In this document: positions 32,117-43,151 of the stretch, one piece after another | Layout: each line of letters starts with the position of its first letter | Numbering within the stretch: position 1 is the first letter of the stretch | DNA from: an uncultured Bacilli bacterium | GTDB lineage: Bacteria; Bacillota_I; Bacilli_A; RFN20; CAG-449 | Direction: 5' to 3' | Length of the DNA stretch: 64,000 bases | Assembly: GCA_947632435.1 (NCBI GenBank) | Contig: CANRPC010000009.1 | Span: 1-64,000 of the forward strand | Translations under genes and position numbers: made by a program | Notes under the pieces: model-generated | The model's database searches: none | The model's input: the letters and a program-made list of their open reading frames with translations, nothing else | Told to the model about the DNA's origin: nothing

Positions 32117-35100
32117 ATGTTTGATGTTAATCGATTAAATGCAATTCAAATAGGTTTAGCTTCTCCAGAAAAGATTAGAAGTTGGTCACATGGAGAGGTT
32201 AAAAAACCTGAAACTATTAACTACCGTTCTCAAAAACCTGAGCCAGATGGCTTATTCTGTGAACGCATCTTTGGCCCTGCTAAAGATTATGAATGTCATT
32301 GTGGAAAATATAAAAAAATTCGTTATAAAAATGTTGTTTGTGATAAATGTGGAGTTTTAGTAACAACTAAAGCCGTTAGACGTGAAAGAATGGGACATAT
32401 AGAACTTGCATCTCCATGTGCTCATATTTGGTATTTAAAAGGCATTCCAAGCAAAATGGGACTTGTTTTAGATATATTTCCAAAACAATTAGAGGATGTT
32501 ATTTATTTTAAATCTCATATTTGCTTAAATACTGGTCGTTCTAAAGTTTTACATAAAAATGATATTATCGATGAAAGAAATGGTCGTATTCTTTTCCATG
32601 AAGTAATCGCAGAAATTCAAGAAGAACTTACTGATAAAGAAAGTTATGATTATCAATTATCAGTTGATTTATTAAATCGATTAGATAATTATGCAGATAC
32701 ATTTAATTTTTTCGCTACAAGTGAATTTATTACTAAGCATTTAGGCGCTGAATTTGGAATTGGCGCTGAAGCTATTAAACGTTTGCTTTCGGAAATAGAT
32801 GTTGATGCTGAATTTGAAAAAGTACAAAGTGAATTAAATAAAACACAAGGTCAAAAATCACAAAAAAGATCCAAATTAATTAAACGTTTGGAAACATTAG
32901 AGGCTTTTAAAAATTCTAATAATAAACCTGAATGGATGATTTTAGATGTTTTACCTGTAATACCACCAGATTTAAGACCAATGCTTCCACTTGATGGAGG
33001 ACGTTTTGCAACTAGTGATTTAAATGATTTATATCGAAGAGTTATTAATCGTAATAATCGTCTAAAAAAACTTATAGAAATTAATTCTCCTTCGGTTATT
33101 TTAATTAATGAAAAACGTATGCTTCAAGAAGCTGTTGATTCTTTAATCGATAATGGTAGAAAAGGTAAACCAGTTCTTGGTCCATCGGGAAAACCATATA
33201 AATCATTATCTTCCTCATTAAAAGGAAAACAAGGTCGTTTTCGTCAAAATTTATTAGGAAAACGTGTTGATTTTTCTGGACGTTCTGTTATTGCAGTTGG
33301 TCCAAGTTTAAAAATGTATCAATGCGGATTACCTCGTGAAATGGCAGTACAATTATTCCGTCCTTTTATTGCTTCTATTTTATTAAAAGAAGGAATAGTT
33401 ACTGCACATAAAAATGCTAATAAAATGATAGACAGATACGATGAAAAAGTTTGGGATATTGTTGAAAAAATTGTTCAAGAGCATCCTGTATTATTAAATC
33501 GTGCTCCTACTTTGCATCGTTTAGGTATTCAAGCATTCCGTCCTATTTTAGTTGAAGGACATGCAATACGTTTGCACCCATTAGTTTGTACTGCATTTAA
33601 TGCTGACTTTGATGGTGACCAAATGGCAGTTCATGTACCTTTATCAAAAGAAGCTCAAAAAGAAGCAATTGATTTAATGCTTGCTTCTAATAATATTCTT
33701 GGTCCAAAAGATGGTAAGCCTATTGTTACTCCTTCTCAAGATATGATTTTAGGTAATTACTATTTAACTCTTGAATTATCTAAACAAGATTTTTTAGATA
33801 AAGCCAAGAAACTACGTGAATTAAATGATGAAGAAGAAGCTCAAAAATATGAACTATTTGCTGAATGTGAAGGTAAAGTCTTTAAAGATATTGATGAAGC
33901 GATGACTGCTTATCAAACTCATCAAATTCATATTCATAATCGTATAGCTTTACGTGGATCATCTTTACATAAAGATGGATTTAGTGATGAGATGAATAAG
34001 TCATACTTAATTACTACAGTTGGTAAATTAATTTTTAACAGCATTTTCCCATCTGATTTCCCATATCTAAATGAAAATCCAGTAGAATGTAAAGAAAATT
34101 TATTATGCGATCAAATTAAATTTTTTGCGCCACGTGGTACTGATATAAAAGCATTTATTGCCGCTATGCCACTTAAAGCACCATTTGCTAAGAAACATAT
34201 TTCAATGATGATTGATGAAGTATTCCATCGTTATCAATCTGTACAAACATCTGATATTCTTGATAAATTAAAAGATCAAGGATTCCAGTATTCAACAGTT
34301 TCAGGAATTACAGTTTCTTTATCTGATGTTGTTACTATTGATGGTAAGGCAGAACTTTTAAAACAAGGTGATCAAGAAGTTGATAGAATTCAACGTTTTT
34401 ATCAACGAGGTGTTTTAACAGATCAAGAACGTTATAAAAAAGTTTGTGATATTTGGAATAATATTAAAGATAAGGTTCAAGATATTCTTCTTGATGAATT
34501 TAAAAAGGATAAACGTAACCCTATCTATATGATGTTTGATTCTGGAGCTAGAGGTAATAAATCTAACATGTTACAATTAGCGGGTATGCGTGGATTAATG
34601 GGAAATACATCTGGTGAAACTATTGAAATTCCTGTTAAATCATGTTTCCGTGAAGGACTTTCTGTTTCTGAATTCTTTATTGCTACTCATGGTGCTAGAA
34701 AAGGTGGTGCTGATACAGCATTAAAAACTGCTGACTCTGGTTATTTAACAAGAAGATTAGTTGATGTTTCTCATGATGTAATTGTTAGAGAAGTTGACTG
34801 TGGAACTGATCATGGATTTGAAGTTGAAGAAATTAAAAATAAAGAAGGCAAACCAGTAGTATCTTTAGCAGATAGATTAGTCGGACGTTATTCACTATTT
34901 GATATTGTTGATCCAAACACTAAAGAAGTTATTGTTCCAGGAAATACTTTAATGGATGAAGAAATGGCTAAAGCGATTGTCGCAGCAGGCATTAAAAAAG
35001 TAACTATTCGTAATTTGTTTGGTTGTGAAACTAAAGATGGTGTCTGTATCCACTGCTACGGAAGAAATTTAGCAACTGGAAAAGTTGTTGAACTTGGCGA

Positions 35101-36001
35101 AGCTGTTGGTATTATGGCTGCTCAATCAATTGGTGAACCAGGTACTCAATTAACTATGCGTACATTCCATACTGGTGGTGTTGCAGGAAGCGATATTACT
35201 CAAGGTCTTCCAAGAGTTCAAGAATTATTTGAAGCTAGAAAACCTAAAGGTGAAGCAGTTATTTCTCAAATTAAAGGTAAAGTTACATCAATTAAAGTTG
35301 ATGAGAAAAATAAATCGACAATCACTATTTCTAATAGCTTAGAAAGTAAATCATACACTACAGTTATTGGAGCTCATGTAATTGTTAAAGAAGGCGATGA
35401 AATTGTTAATGGACAAGAATTAACTCAGGGTTCAATAAATCCAAAAGATTTATTAAATGTCGCAGATGTGTCAGCTGTACAAAAATATATTATTCAAGAA
35501 GTTCAAATTGTTTATCGTGCTCAAGATATTGAAATTTCTGATAAACATATTGAAGTTATTGTTCACCAAATGTTACGCAAAATTGTAATAATTGATTCTG
35601 GTGATACAAATATGTTAGCAGGAACAAGAGTTTCAATCTTAAGATTTACTCAAGAAAATGAAAAAGCACTTCAAGAAGGTAAACGTCCAGCTGTTGGAAC
35701 ACCAATAATTTTAGGTATTACTAAGGCTGCACTTGATACAGATTCTTTTTTATCATCTGCTTCTTTCCAAGAAACAACTAAAGTGTTAACTGATGCTGCT
35801 TGTAAAGGAAAAATTGATTACTTACATGGGTTAAAAGAAAATGTTATGATAGGAAAATTAATTCCAGCAGGTGCTCAATTCTCTCATAAAGATGAAGTTG
35901 AAGAAGAAGTAAATGAAGAAGATGAAAATATTTTCTTAGATGAAAATAGTGAATCTAAACAAGCTAATGTTATTAGTTTCTTCGCAAGAGAAGAAGAATA
36001 A
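32117..36001 (+). CDS. rpoC: DNA-directed RNA polymerase subunit beta'
   Basis: 1294 residues, longer than the ~1200 of Bacillus. Zinc site one is Cys60, Cys62, Cys75 and Cys78. The catalytic NADFDGD loop is near 493-499. Zinc site two is at about residues 960-990 ([12 protein letters not shown], then [17 protein letters not shown]). The C-terminus carries an acidic extension ([20 protein letters not shown]) after the last conserved block. Coupled to rpoB with a 16-base gap and RBS AAGGAGGG. A strong terminator follows. Confidence 0.98.
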   Translation: MFDVNRLNAIQIGLASPEKIRSWSHGEVKKPETINYRSQKPEPDGLFCERIFGPAKDYECHCGKYKKIRYKNVVCDKCGVLVTTKAVRRERMGHIELASPCAHIWYLKGIPSKMGLVLDIFPKQLEDVIYFKSHICLNTGRSKVLHKNDIIDERNGRILFHEVIAEIQEELTDKESYDYQLSVDLLNRLDNYADTFNFFATSEFITKHLGAEFGIGAEAIKRLLSEIDVDAEFEKVQSELNKTQGQKSQKRSKLIKRLETLEAFKNSNNKPEWMILDVLPVIPPDLRPMLPLDGGRFATSDLNDLYRRVINRNNRLKKLIEINSPSVILINEKRMLQEAVDSLIDNGRKGKPVLGPSGKPYKSLSSSLKGKQGRFRQNLLGKRVDFSGRSVIAVGPSLKMYQCGLPREMAVQLFRPFIASILLKEGIVTAHKNANKMIDRYDEKVWDIVEKIVQEHPVLLNRAPTLHRLGIQAFRPILVEGHAIRLHPLVCTAFNADFDGDQMAVHVPLSKEAQKEAIDLMLASNNILGPKDGKPIVTPSQDMILGNYYLTLELSKQDFLDKAKKLRELNDEEEAQKYELFAECEGKVFKDIDEAMTAYQTHQIHIHNRIALRGSSLHKDGFSDEMNKSYLITTVGKLIFNSIFPSDFPYLNENPVECKENLLCDQIKFFAPRGTDIKAFIAAMPLKAPFAKKHISMMIDEVFHRYQSVQTSDILDKLKDQGFQYSTVSGITVSLSDVVTIDGKAELLKQGDQEVDRIQRFYQRGVLTDQERYKKVCDIWNNIKDKVQDILLDEFKKDKRNPIYMMFDSGARGNKSNMLQLAGMRGLMGNTSGETIEIPVKSCFREGLSVSEFFIATHGARKGGADTALKTADSGYLTRRLVDVSHDVIVREVDCGTDHGFEVEEIKNKEGKPVVSLADRLVGRYSLFDIVDPNTKEVIVPGNTLMDEEMAKAIVAAGIKKVTIRNLFGCETKDGVCIHCYGRNLATGKVVELGEAVGIMAAQSIGEPGTQLTMRTFHTGGVAGSDITQGLPRVQELFEARKPKGEAVISQIKGKVTSIKVDEKNKSTITISNSLESKSYTTVIGAHVIVKEGDEIVNGQELTQGSINPKDLLNVADVSAVQKYIIQEVQIVYRAQDIEISDKHIEVIVHQMLRKIVIIDSGDTNMLAGTRVSILRFTQENEKALQEGKRPAVGTPIILGITKAALDTDSFLSSASFQETTKVLTDAACKGKIDYLHGLKENVMIGKLIPAGAQFSHKDEVEEEVNEEDENIFLDENSESKQANVISFFAREEE

Positions 36002-36012
36002 TTAAAACAATT

Positions 36013-36048
36013 AACTGCTAAGGAAATAATAATCTTTAGCAGTTTTTA
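36013..36048 (+). terminator. Rho-independent terminator after rpoC
   Basis: AACTGCTAAG and CTTTAGCAGTT form a ~10-base stem followed by TTTTATT. It ends the long ribosomal/RNA polymerase transcript. Confidence 0.8.
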
Positions 36049-36092
36049 TTATTTGTTTTATTTAATAATTTTTATGGAGAAAGGGATTTTTT

Positions 36093-36686
36093 ATGATACC
36101 AGAATATAATCAAAAAGACGGTTGGATTGAAGTTATATGCGGACCAATGTTCGCTGGCAAGAGTGAAGAACTTATTCGTAGAGTTAAAAGAATGGAATAT
36201 GCTCATCAAAAATTTATTTGTTTTAAACCAAAAATTGATAATCGATATTCGGAAAATGAAATTGTTTCGCATTCAATGCGAAAAACAAAATCTATCAATA
36301 TTTCTAAAACAGAAGATATAAAACAATATTTAAAAGATGATATAAAAATTATTGTAATTGATGAAGTTCAATTTCTTGATGATGAAATTGTCCCTTTTTG
36401 TATAGATTTAGCCGATAAAGGTTATAGAGTTGTTGTTGCAGGATTAGATATGGATTTCAGAGGAATTCCTTTTAAAAATATGGCTTTATTATTAGCGGCA
36501 AGTGAATATATTACAAAACTTTCTGCTATATGTGTTAAATGTGGTTCACCTGCTACTAGAACGCAAAGAATAGTTAATAATATTCCAGCCGATTATGATG
36601 ATCCAATTATTATTGTGGGTGCTAGTCAAACTTATGAACCAAGATGCAGACATTGCCATGAAGTACCACATAAATTAAAAAATTAA
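36093..36686 (+). CDS. tdk: Thymidine kinase
   Basis: 197 residues, type II. P-loop GPMFAGKSEELIRRVKR near 18-34, Walker B-like IIVIDEVQFLDD, lid and substrate loop GLDMDFRGIPF, and zinc Cys pairs CVKCG and CRHC. It phosphorylates thymidine in the salvage pathway. It stands alone between the rpoC terminator and the secG promoter. Confidence 0.95.
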   Translation: MIPEYNQKDGWIEVICGPMFAGKSEELIRRVKRMEYAHQKFICFKPKIDNRYSENEIVSHSMRKTKSINISKTEDIKQYLKDDIKIIVIDEVQFLDDEIVPFCIDLADKGYRVVVAGLDMDFRGIPFKNMALLLAASEYITKLSAICVKCGSPATRTQRIVNNIPADYDDPIIIVGASQTYEPRCRHCHEVPHKLKN

Positions 36687-36698
36687 ACACTTTATTAT

Positions 36699-36726
36699 TT
36701 GTTTTTTTCTTGGAATAGTGTATTAT
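36699..36726 (+). promoter_or_regulatory. Promoter of secG-rnr-smpB
   Basis: TTGTTT (36699-36704) and TATTAT (36721-36726) with a 16-base spacer, 32 bases before the secG start. Confidence 0.5.
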
Positions 36727-36757
36727 ATTATAGCAATAAGGAGGTCGTGTATCAAAA

Positions 36758-36976
36758 ATGGATATTGTATTACTGATTATTTCAATTATGCTGATTATTT
36801 TGACACTCCTTCAAGGTGGTAAAACCGATGGTGCATCTGGAGCAATTACAGGTGGTAGCAAGATGAATATCTTTGCTAGAACTAAAGAAAGAGGTTCTGA
36901 GAAAGTAGTATCTTATTTGACTTTAGCGATGGGAATATTATTCTTTATTGTTACGTTATTAGTTAAGTATTATTAA
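36758..36976 (+). CDS. secG: Preprotein translocase subunit SecG
   Basis: 72 residues with two membrane helices (1-20 and about 52-70) and the conserved loop LLQGGKTDGASGAITGGS. It is the accessory channel subunit of the Sec translocon. RBS AAGGAGG at about 36740. It is first in the classic secG-rnr-smpB operon. Confidence 0.94.
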   Translation: MDIVLLIISIMLIILTLLQGGKTDGASGAITGGSKMNIFARTKERGSEKVVSYLTLAMGILFFIVTLLVKYY

Positions 36977-37011
36977 GGAGTCAGCAATGACTCTTTTTTT
37001 TAGGAGAAAAA

Positions 37012-39129
37012 ATGGAAGAAGAAATTTTAAAATTATTAGAAAAGCATTCTTATGAAGAAAAAGAACTCAAAGAAATTTTAAAAAATGATGTTAATGAAGA
37101 AATAAAACATCTTCTTTCTTGTGGAAAAATTCTTCTTCAAAAAAATAAATTAATTTTGCCTAAAAAAATAAATGCTTTTAAAGCAAAAATAATTTCAGTT
37201 AAAGATTTTTTTGCTTTTGCAAAAACTGAAAATGATGAAGATTGTTATATTTCTAAAGATGATCTTCATGGTGCATTATTAGATGATGAAGTATTTTTAA
37301 AAAAAGTTAATGGAAGAAGTAAATTAAGTTATGAAGTAATTTCTATAATTAAAAGAAATAAATTAAACGTTGTTGGTGAAGTAAAAAATATTAAAGGTCT
37401 TTTAATTTTAGATGTTAAAGGGATAAGTATAAAAAATCATGACTTTATTATAAAAAATTCCACAGTTGAAATTTTACCACATCAAATCGTTTTGGCTCAT
37501 ATTATTAAATGGCAAGAAAATTTTACTTTTGTCGAGGTGTTTGAAGTTTTAGGATATAAAAACGATCCTGGAATTGACATTTTAAAAATTGTCTATGAAC
37601 ACGATGCAGATGTAAAGTTTAGTGAACAAACTTTAGAAGAAGTAAAACATTTACCTTTAGAAGTTCAAGAGGAAGATTTAAAGAATCGTACATCTTTTTT
37701 AGACCATGTAATTGTGACAATTGATGGCGAAGATGCTAAGGATTTTGATGATGCTGTAGAGGTTAAAAAAGATGCAAAAGGCTATCATGTAGGTGTTCAT
37801 ATTGCTGATGTTTCTTTTTACGTAAAAGAAGGAACATTTTTAGATAAAGATGCGAGGAACCGTTCAACATCGATTTATTGTGTTAATAAAGTTATTCCTA
37901 TGTTACCTATTGAATTATCTAATGGAATTTGCTCTTTAAATCCGCATGTTTTACGATTAGTTCAATCAGTTTTATTTGATATGGATTTAAATGGTAATAT
38001 AGTTTCTTATTCTTTGCATAAAGGGTATATTAGATCAAGTGCAAGATTAACATATAGTTATGTTAACCAAGTTTTAAAAGAACACAAAATAGACAATTTA
38101 TTACCTAAAGAAGTTAATGAAATGTTACCTATATTAAATGAAGTTGCAACACTTATAAGAAAAAGAAGAGAAAAAGAAGGGTGTTTAGAATTATCATCTA
38201 CAGAGCTTGTTTTTGAAATTAATAAAGAACAGGAAATTGAAAACGTTTATAAAAGGAAACAAGATGTTGGTGAAAAATTAATCGAGGATTTAATGATTCA
38301 AGCAAATGAACTTGTTGCAAAAAAAGCTCAAGAGTTAGCTATGCCTTTTATATATCGTATTCATGAATATCCAAAAATAAAGCGAATGCAGGAATTTATT
38401 CATTTAAGTAAAGTGTTAAATTATCCATGCGATTTTGATGCCTTTAATATAAATCCAAAAATATTACAAAAACATATTAAACAAGTAAAAGAAGATAAAA
38501 ATAAAGAAATATTATCGTATTATCTTTTACGGGCTCTTGCTAAAGCAAGATATTCGAATACTAACAAAGGACATTTTGGTTTAGCGTTACAGAATTATAC
38601 ACATTTTACTTCACCAATAAGAAGATATCCAGATTTAATTGTTCATCGGATTTTAGATTCTTATGTGTTTAATATTCAAGAAAAATATAATAAAAAAGAA
38701 TTAGATAAAGAACTATTATATTTATCTGAATTAACATCATCAAAAGAACGTAATGCTCAAAATATTGAACGAGAAGTTGATGATTTATACGCGGCAAAAT
38801 ATATGTCACAATTTATAGGACAGACATTTATAGCTAAAGTTGTTTCTTTAAATGCTTCACAAATATATGTCGAATTAGAAAATGGTATCGAAGGAATGAT
38901 TCCTTGTGATTTTTTAAATGAACGTTTTTATTATGATGAAAATAATTACACGCTTGTCTTTCATAATCATATAGTTAAACTTGGTGATGAAATTAAAGTT
39001 TTATTAGAGGCTACGCATATAGATGAAGGGCAAATTATTTTTTCTTTGCCATTAATAAAAAAAAGTCATACAATAAAAAAGGAGAGTAAAAAAAGTGGAA
39101 GAAAAAATAAAAAATATAAGCATAAATAA
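37012..39129 (+). CDS. rnr: Ribonuclease R
   Basis: 705 residues. Cold-shock OB domains precede the RNB catalytic domain, which begins with VTIDGEDAKDFDDAVEVKKD; its Asp residues bind Mg2+. HFTSPIRRYPDLIVHRIL ends the RNB domain. A C-terminal S1 domain is at about 605-690 (FIAKVVSLNASQIYVELENG), followed by a Lys-rich tail. It degrades structured RNA 3'-5' and, with tmRNA-SmpB, removes mRNAs of stalled ribosomes. Its 3' end overlaps smpB by 35 bases. Confidence 0.95.
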   Translation: MEEEILKLLEKHSYEEKELKEILKNDVNEEIKHLLSCGKILLQKNKLILPKKINAFKAKIISVKDFFAFAKTENDEDCYISKDDLHGALLDDEVFLKKVNGRSKLSYEVISIIKRNKLNVVGEVKNIKGLLILDVKGISIKNHDFIIKNSTVEILPHQIVLAHIIKWQENFTFVEVFEVLGYKNDPGIDILKIVYEHDADVKFSEQTLEEVKHLPLEVQEEDLKNRTSFLDHVIVTIDGEDAKDFDDAVEVKKDAKGYHVGVHIADVSFYVKEGTFLDKDARNRSTSIYCVNKVIPMLPIELSNGICSLNPHVLRLVQSVLFDMDLNGNIVSYSLHKGYIRSSARLTYSYVNQVLKEHKIDNLLPKEVNEMLPILNEVATLIRKRREKEGCLELSSTELVFEINKEQEIENVYKRKQDVGEKLIEDLMIQANELVAKKAQELAMPFIYRIHEYPKIKRMQEFIHLSKVLNYPCDFDAFNINPKILQKHIKQVKEDKNKEILSYYLLRALAKARYSNTNKGHFGLALQNYTHFTSPIRRYPDLIVHRILDSYVFNIQEKYNKKELDKELLYLSELTSSKERNAQNIEREVDDLYAAKYMSQFIGQTFIAKVVSLNASQIYVELENGIEGMIPCDFLNERFYYDENNYTLVFHNHIVKLGDEIKVLLEATHIDEGQIIFSLPLIKKSHTIKKESKKSGRKNKKYKHK

Positions 39130-39550
39130 AAAAGCACATTTTGAATACTTTCTTTCTGACTTTCTTGAAGTTGGCATTGTTTTAACTGGGAGTGAAATAA
39201 AATCTTTACGCTTAAATAACTGCTCTTTGCAAGATTCATACATTTTAATAAAAAATTTAGAAGCTTATATTTTAGGTATGAATATAGCTCCATATAAAGA
39301 TGGAAATATTTTTAATCATGAAGCTACTCGAACAAGAAAACTTTTGATGCATAAAAAAGAAATTATTAAATATCAACAAAAAGTTAAAGAAAAAGGTTTC
39401 ACAATTTTATGTACCCGTGTTTATTTTAGAAAAAATAGAGTAAAATTGGAAATTGCCTTAGGAAAAGGAAAAAAACTTTATGATAAAAAAGAGGTACAAA
39501 AGGAAAAAGATATTTTAAGAGAAAATCAAAAATTAGGAAAATTAAAATGA
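39095..39550 (+). CDS. smpB: SsrA-binding protein SmpB
   Basis: 151 residues from GTG 39095, inside the end of rnr, with AAAGGAG at about 39079-39085. Motifs: NKKAHFEYFLSDFLEVGIVL, TGSEIKSLRLNNCSLQDSY and EATRTRKLLMHKKEI. The basic C-terminal tail enters the decoding centre. It delivers tmRNA to stalled ribosomes. The ssrA gene is 24 kb away on the other strand rather than next door. The stop overlaps the next start by 4 bases. Confidence 0.96.
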   Translation: MEEKIKNISINKKAHFEYFLSDFLEVGIVLTGSEIKSLRLNNCSLQDSYILIKNLEAYILGMNIAPYKDGNIFNHEATRTRKLLMHKKEIIKYQQKVKEKGFTILCTRVYFRKNRVKLEIALGKGKKLYDKKEVQKEKDILRENQKLGKLK

Positions 39551-40221
39551 AACTTGATAGTGAACAAATTCGTAAATTAAATTTATTTTCTTATAATCCT
39601 TATTTTTTAAAATTAAGTCAAGAAATATTGTGTGATTATATTTATGCTTCTTTAGCTTGTTCTTTTATTTCATTAACTAATTTTGAATTAGATATTTTAT
39701 TAAATTATTCTTCAAATCGTATTTCTAAACGTAAGGTTGGAAAACTTATTTTTGAAGAAAAAGGGAATAAGACAAATATTGAATTTGATGATTTTTTAAA
39801 TTTAGGTCGCCTTTTAAATGAAATGTATAAATTTAGTGATGGAATATTTATTAAAAATCAAATTTATAAGCAAAAAAAAATTTATACTTTATATCATCGT
39901 TATCAAGAAGTATTAGATTTTAATGTTTTTCGTGATTTAACTTTTTTAAATAATGTTATTAGCAATAAAAAAATAATTTATGTTTATTTTGATGATATAA
40001 AAGTAACTAAATTACCTTTTAAAAATGTCAATGAAATTATAATTAATAAAGATGAATTAAAAAGCTATAATTCATGGTTAGAATGGTTTGATGTTATTAA
40101 AATGCGTATAATGATTCAAAATTTTGATATTGCATTTATTTCTTTAGGTATATATTCGAATTTGTTAAATTATTTTATTGCTCAAACACTTCACAAAATT
40201 GCGATAACAAAAGGAGAATAA
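39547..40221 (+). CDS. Hypothetical protein downstream of smpB
   Basis: 224 residues. ATGA overlap with smpB implies translational coupling. It is a soluble, Leu/Ile/Asn-rich protein with no signal or membrane helix. A mixed alpha/beta second half includes KIIYVYFDDIKVTKLPF and DIAFISLGIYSNL. No catalytic motif is visible and I do not recognise a family. Confidence 0.5.
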   Translation: MKLDSEQIRKLNLFSYNPYFLKLSQEILCDYIYASLACSFISLTNFELDILLNYSSNRISKRKVGKLIFEEKGNKTNIEFDDFLNLGRLLNEMYKFSDGIFIKNQIYKQKKIYTLYHRYQEVLDFNVFRDLTFLNNVISNKKIIYVYFDDIKVTKLPFKNVNEIIINKDELKSYNSWLEWFDVIKMRIMIQNFDIAFISLGIYSNLLNYFIAQTLHKIAITKGE

Positions 40222-40222
40222 T

Positions 40223-40552
40223 ATGCTAAAACGTGTTAAAAAAGGCCAATGGATATACATTATTATTTCTACTTTATTTAATGTTATTTTAATGTTAATT
40301 TTTTATTTTATAGATTTAAAAAAATCTTTAAACTTTGATTATTATTATCTAAGTGCATTAATTGGTGCGATTAATTTGCTTTTAGGATGGATGATACCTA
40401 ATCATTTTGATTTTGAATATCGAAGGAAAAATGCATTTTATAAAGGAAAATTACCAATTGATATTAGAAATAAAATGTTTTCATATCGTTTTCCTTTAAT
40501 GATTTCAGGAATTATTGCTTTAATCATTTCTTGTATTTTTTCTGTTATTTAA
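40223..40552 (+). CDS. Small membrane protein (possibly DUF3899)
   Basis: 109 residues with three to four hydrophobic segments, at about 9-29, 39-58 and 88-108. A conserved-looking GWMIPNHFDFEYRRK loop lies in the middle. Length and topology resemble the DUF3899 family of Bacillota, but I am not sure. It starts one base after the previous stop and is preceded by AAAGGAG, so it belongs to the smpB operon. Confidence 0.45.
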   Translation: MLKRVKKGQWIYIIISTLFNVILMLIFYFIDLKKSLNFDYYYLSALIGAINLLLGWMIPNHFDFEYRRKNAFYKGKLPIDIRNKMFSYRFPLMISGIIALIISCIFSVI

Positions 40553-40663
40553 AATTAATTTAAATAGGAAATAAAAAAAATAATTTCAAAAGATAATTCT
40601 TGCATAATAATATATTAAATAGTAAACTTTGTTATAACCGTTTAAAAAAGGAGGGTTATTTTT

Positions 40664-42907
40664 ATGAAAAAAAGTAAGTTATTTTTGCTTTTAGGCACTC
40701 TAATAGCTATGTCATCTTGCTCTAGTAATAGGCATCAATGGAATGATTTTACTTGCCCAAGTGATTTTGTAGGTTATAGTTCTTTAGCAGATGTTCAAAG
40801 AAAAAGTACATATAAATCATTTTTAAGTTATATGCCTGCAACATTAAATTACACTACCACAATGCAATCAGAGAATGCATCTCATATTGCAAATTTTGTT
40901 GATGGTTTAGTAGAACATGATAGATTTGGTAATCTTGTACCTTGTTTAGCTACAACTACAGGTGAACATAATGAAGATTATACTGAATGGACATTTAAGG
41001 TTAAAGATGGCATTAAATGGGTCACCGCGAAAGGTGAAGTTTATAAAAATGAAGATGGCACAGATTCTCTTGTTAAAGCTGAAGATTTTAAATCAATTTT
41101 AAAAGTTGTTTTAAATTCTGCGACTGCTTCTGAATCTAGTTATTTACCAATGTTAATTATTAAAGGAGCGGAACAATATTTTACTGCAACATCAGCTTAT
41201 GAATTAAATAAAAATCTTAGCGAACAAGCAAGAAATACTGCAATTTTTAACACATTAAGAAGTGCAAATTTATTGGATGGATGCACTATTAATGATATTC
41301 CTGCAATTTTAAATTTTGAAAAAGTTGGTGTTGAAATAGATGAAACCACTAATTCTATTAAATATATTTTATCTCAACCAGCTGATTATTTCCCAACAAT
41401 GTTAACATATTTACCATTTTTACCATTAAATTATGAATATTATAACAAAGTGGGAGCTCAAAGATTTGGAGCAACAACTGAAATTTTATTCTGTGGAGCA
41501 TATATTCTTTCTGAAAGAAGTGAAATGAAAGTTGTTTATGAAAAAAATCCTTATTATTGGGATATTTCATCTGTTAAAACAGAAAGAATTGAATATTCGA
41601 AATTAAGTGATAATGTTCCTGATGATTTTGCAAGAAATGAATTTTTAGCAGGTAATATTGATGGATTTACTTTGAATTCTCGAGATGAAGAAGGTTGGAA
41701 AGAATACGTTTTAGGCGAAGATGGTAAAGGCACAATTGTTGATCCACATAATTCTTTAACATATTCTCAAGAAGGACAAGGAGATAAGTCATCTTTCTTC
41801 TTCTATATTAATTTAAATCGTGAAGCTAAAAACTCAACATTGTCAGATGTTAATGAAAAGCAAATATCTAATTTAAATAAAGCTTTAAAATATTCTTATT
41901 TTAGAAAAGCGTTATTTAATTCTTTGGATTTAGAAGTATATAATGCTAGAAATGGTATTGATGAAACTGAACAAAGACAATATCAAATAAATACTTATAC
42001 ACCTAAATATTTTGTAACTGATAATGAAGGAAAAGATTATTTTGAATATTTATTAGATGCTTATGAGAAAAAACATAATGTAGGTCGTAGTGAAGCTGAA
42101 AAAGCTTTAAATCCTGGACAAGTTAATCAAATTAGCATGGATCAATCAGTTCAAGATACAACTTCCGCAATAGAGAAATTAAAAGTAGATGATCCATCTA
42201 TTGAATACCCAATAGTGGTTGAATATTCTTCTTTATATGGTGATGCTACTGAAAAACGTTATGATAATTTATTTATTGAATATTCAAATGAAAGATTAAA
42301 TGGATGTATTGTTGATACAGATTATGCTGATCCAAAATCTCCATTAAAAGTATGTAAAGCAGAAGATATTAAAGTTAAAATTATACCAAATACAAAAATT
42401 CAAAGTTCCACAAACTATATTAAAGTTTCTAATGATAAAACATATTCCTTATTTGTAGCAGGTTGGGGACCAGACTATGGTGATCCAATGACATATGCTC
42501 ATACTATGGTTAAAGGTGGGGATATGGCTGATAGTTTAGGTATTGGTAATCGTCAATTTTTATCTGATGAATCCGAAGAATTACTTGCTACATATGGAGA
42601 AATGGTAAGTAATGCCAATAAGATTGTTTCTAAAACAAGTGAAGAAAAAAGACAAAGATATTCAGCTTTTGCTGATGCAGAAATTTTCTTACTTGAAGAA
42701 CTTGGTTTATTTAGACCACTTTATCAAAGAGGACAAGGATATTCATGTTCTGTTTCAAAATTTATTCCTTATCGTTCTCCTAGATCTGGTTATGGATTAT
42801 CAGGTGATAAATTGAAAGGTATGGAAATTCTTGATAGAGCACTTTATGCTTGTGAAAGAAAAATCCTTAAAGATGAATGGGATAAAGAAAAATCTCAATC
42901 AATTTAA
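40664..42907 (+). CDS. oppA: Oligopeptide ABC transporter substrate-binding lipoprotein
   Basis: 747 residues, longer than typical OppA (540-600). Signal with lipobox: KLFLLLGTLIAMSSC, Cys20. Family-5 solute-binding features: FVDGLVEHDRFGNLVPCLAT, EWTFKVKDGIKWVTAKGEVY, and VAGWGPDYGDPMTYAHTMVK near the C-terminus. It captures peptides for the OppBCDF permease encoded downstream. RBS AAGGAGGG. Its own terminator gives it higher expression than the permease genes. Confidence 0.92.
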   Translation: MKKSKLFLLLGTLIAMSSCSSNRHQWNDFTCPSDFVGYSSLADVQRKSTYKSFLSYMPATLNYTTTMQSENASHIANFVDGLVEHDRFGNLVPCLATTTGEHNEDYTEWTFKVKDGIKWVTAKGEVYKNEDGTDSLVKAEDFKSILKVVLNSATASESSYLPMLIIKGAEQYFTATSAYELNKNLSEQARNTAIFNTLRSANLLDGCTINDIPAILNFEKVGVEIDETTNSIKYILSQPADYFPTMLTYLPFLPLNYEYYNKVGAQRFGATTEILFCGAYILSERSEMKVVYEKNPYYWDISSVKTERIEYSKLSDNVPDDFARNEFLAGNIDGFTLNSRDEEGWKEYVLGEDGKGTIVDPHNSLTYSQEGQGDKSSFFFYINLNREAKNSTLSDVNEKQISNLNKALKYSYFRKALFNSLDLEVYNARNGIDETEQRQYQINTYTPKYFVTDNEGKDYFEYLLDAYEKKHNVGRSEAEKALNPGQVNQISMDQSVQDTTSAIEKLKVDDPSIEYPIVVEYSSLYGDATEKRYDNLFIEYSNERLNGCIVDTDYADPKSPLKVCKAEDIKVKIIPNTKIQSSTNYIKVSNDKTYSLFVAGWGPDYGDPMTYAHTMVKGGDMADSLGIGNRQFLSDESEELLATYGEMVSNANKIVSKTSEEKRQRYSAFADAEIFLLEELGLFRPLYQRGQGYSCSVSKFIPYRSPRSGYGLSGDKLKGMEILDRALYACERKILKDEWDKEKSQSI

Positions 42908-42932
42908 TGATATTAAAAAACTTTAACAAAGG

Positions 42933-42966
42933 GATAGTATGATGAATTTCATGCTATCTTTTTTTT
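42933..42966 (+). terminator. Rho-independent terminator after oppA
   Basis: GATAGTATGA and TCATGCTATC pair (one G-U) around a short loop, followed by TTTTTTTT. It separates the abundant binding protein from the permease genes. Confidence 0.8.
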
Positions 42967-43151
42967 GACTTTATTTATTTTAAATCTTTAAGATGAATTA
43001 AATTTTTTTCATTATATTTGTTGCACTTAGATTAATAATTAACTAAAAATTTATTTCATACTTTTAACATTGAAAAATTAATGGTCATATATTAAAATAT
43101 TATGGTACTTTTTATAAGTAAGAATTTTTTGCATGAAAGGAGTGTTGAAAA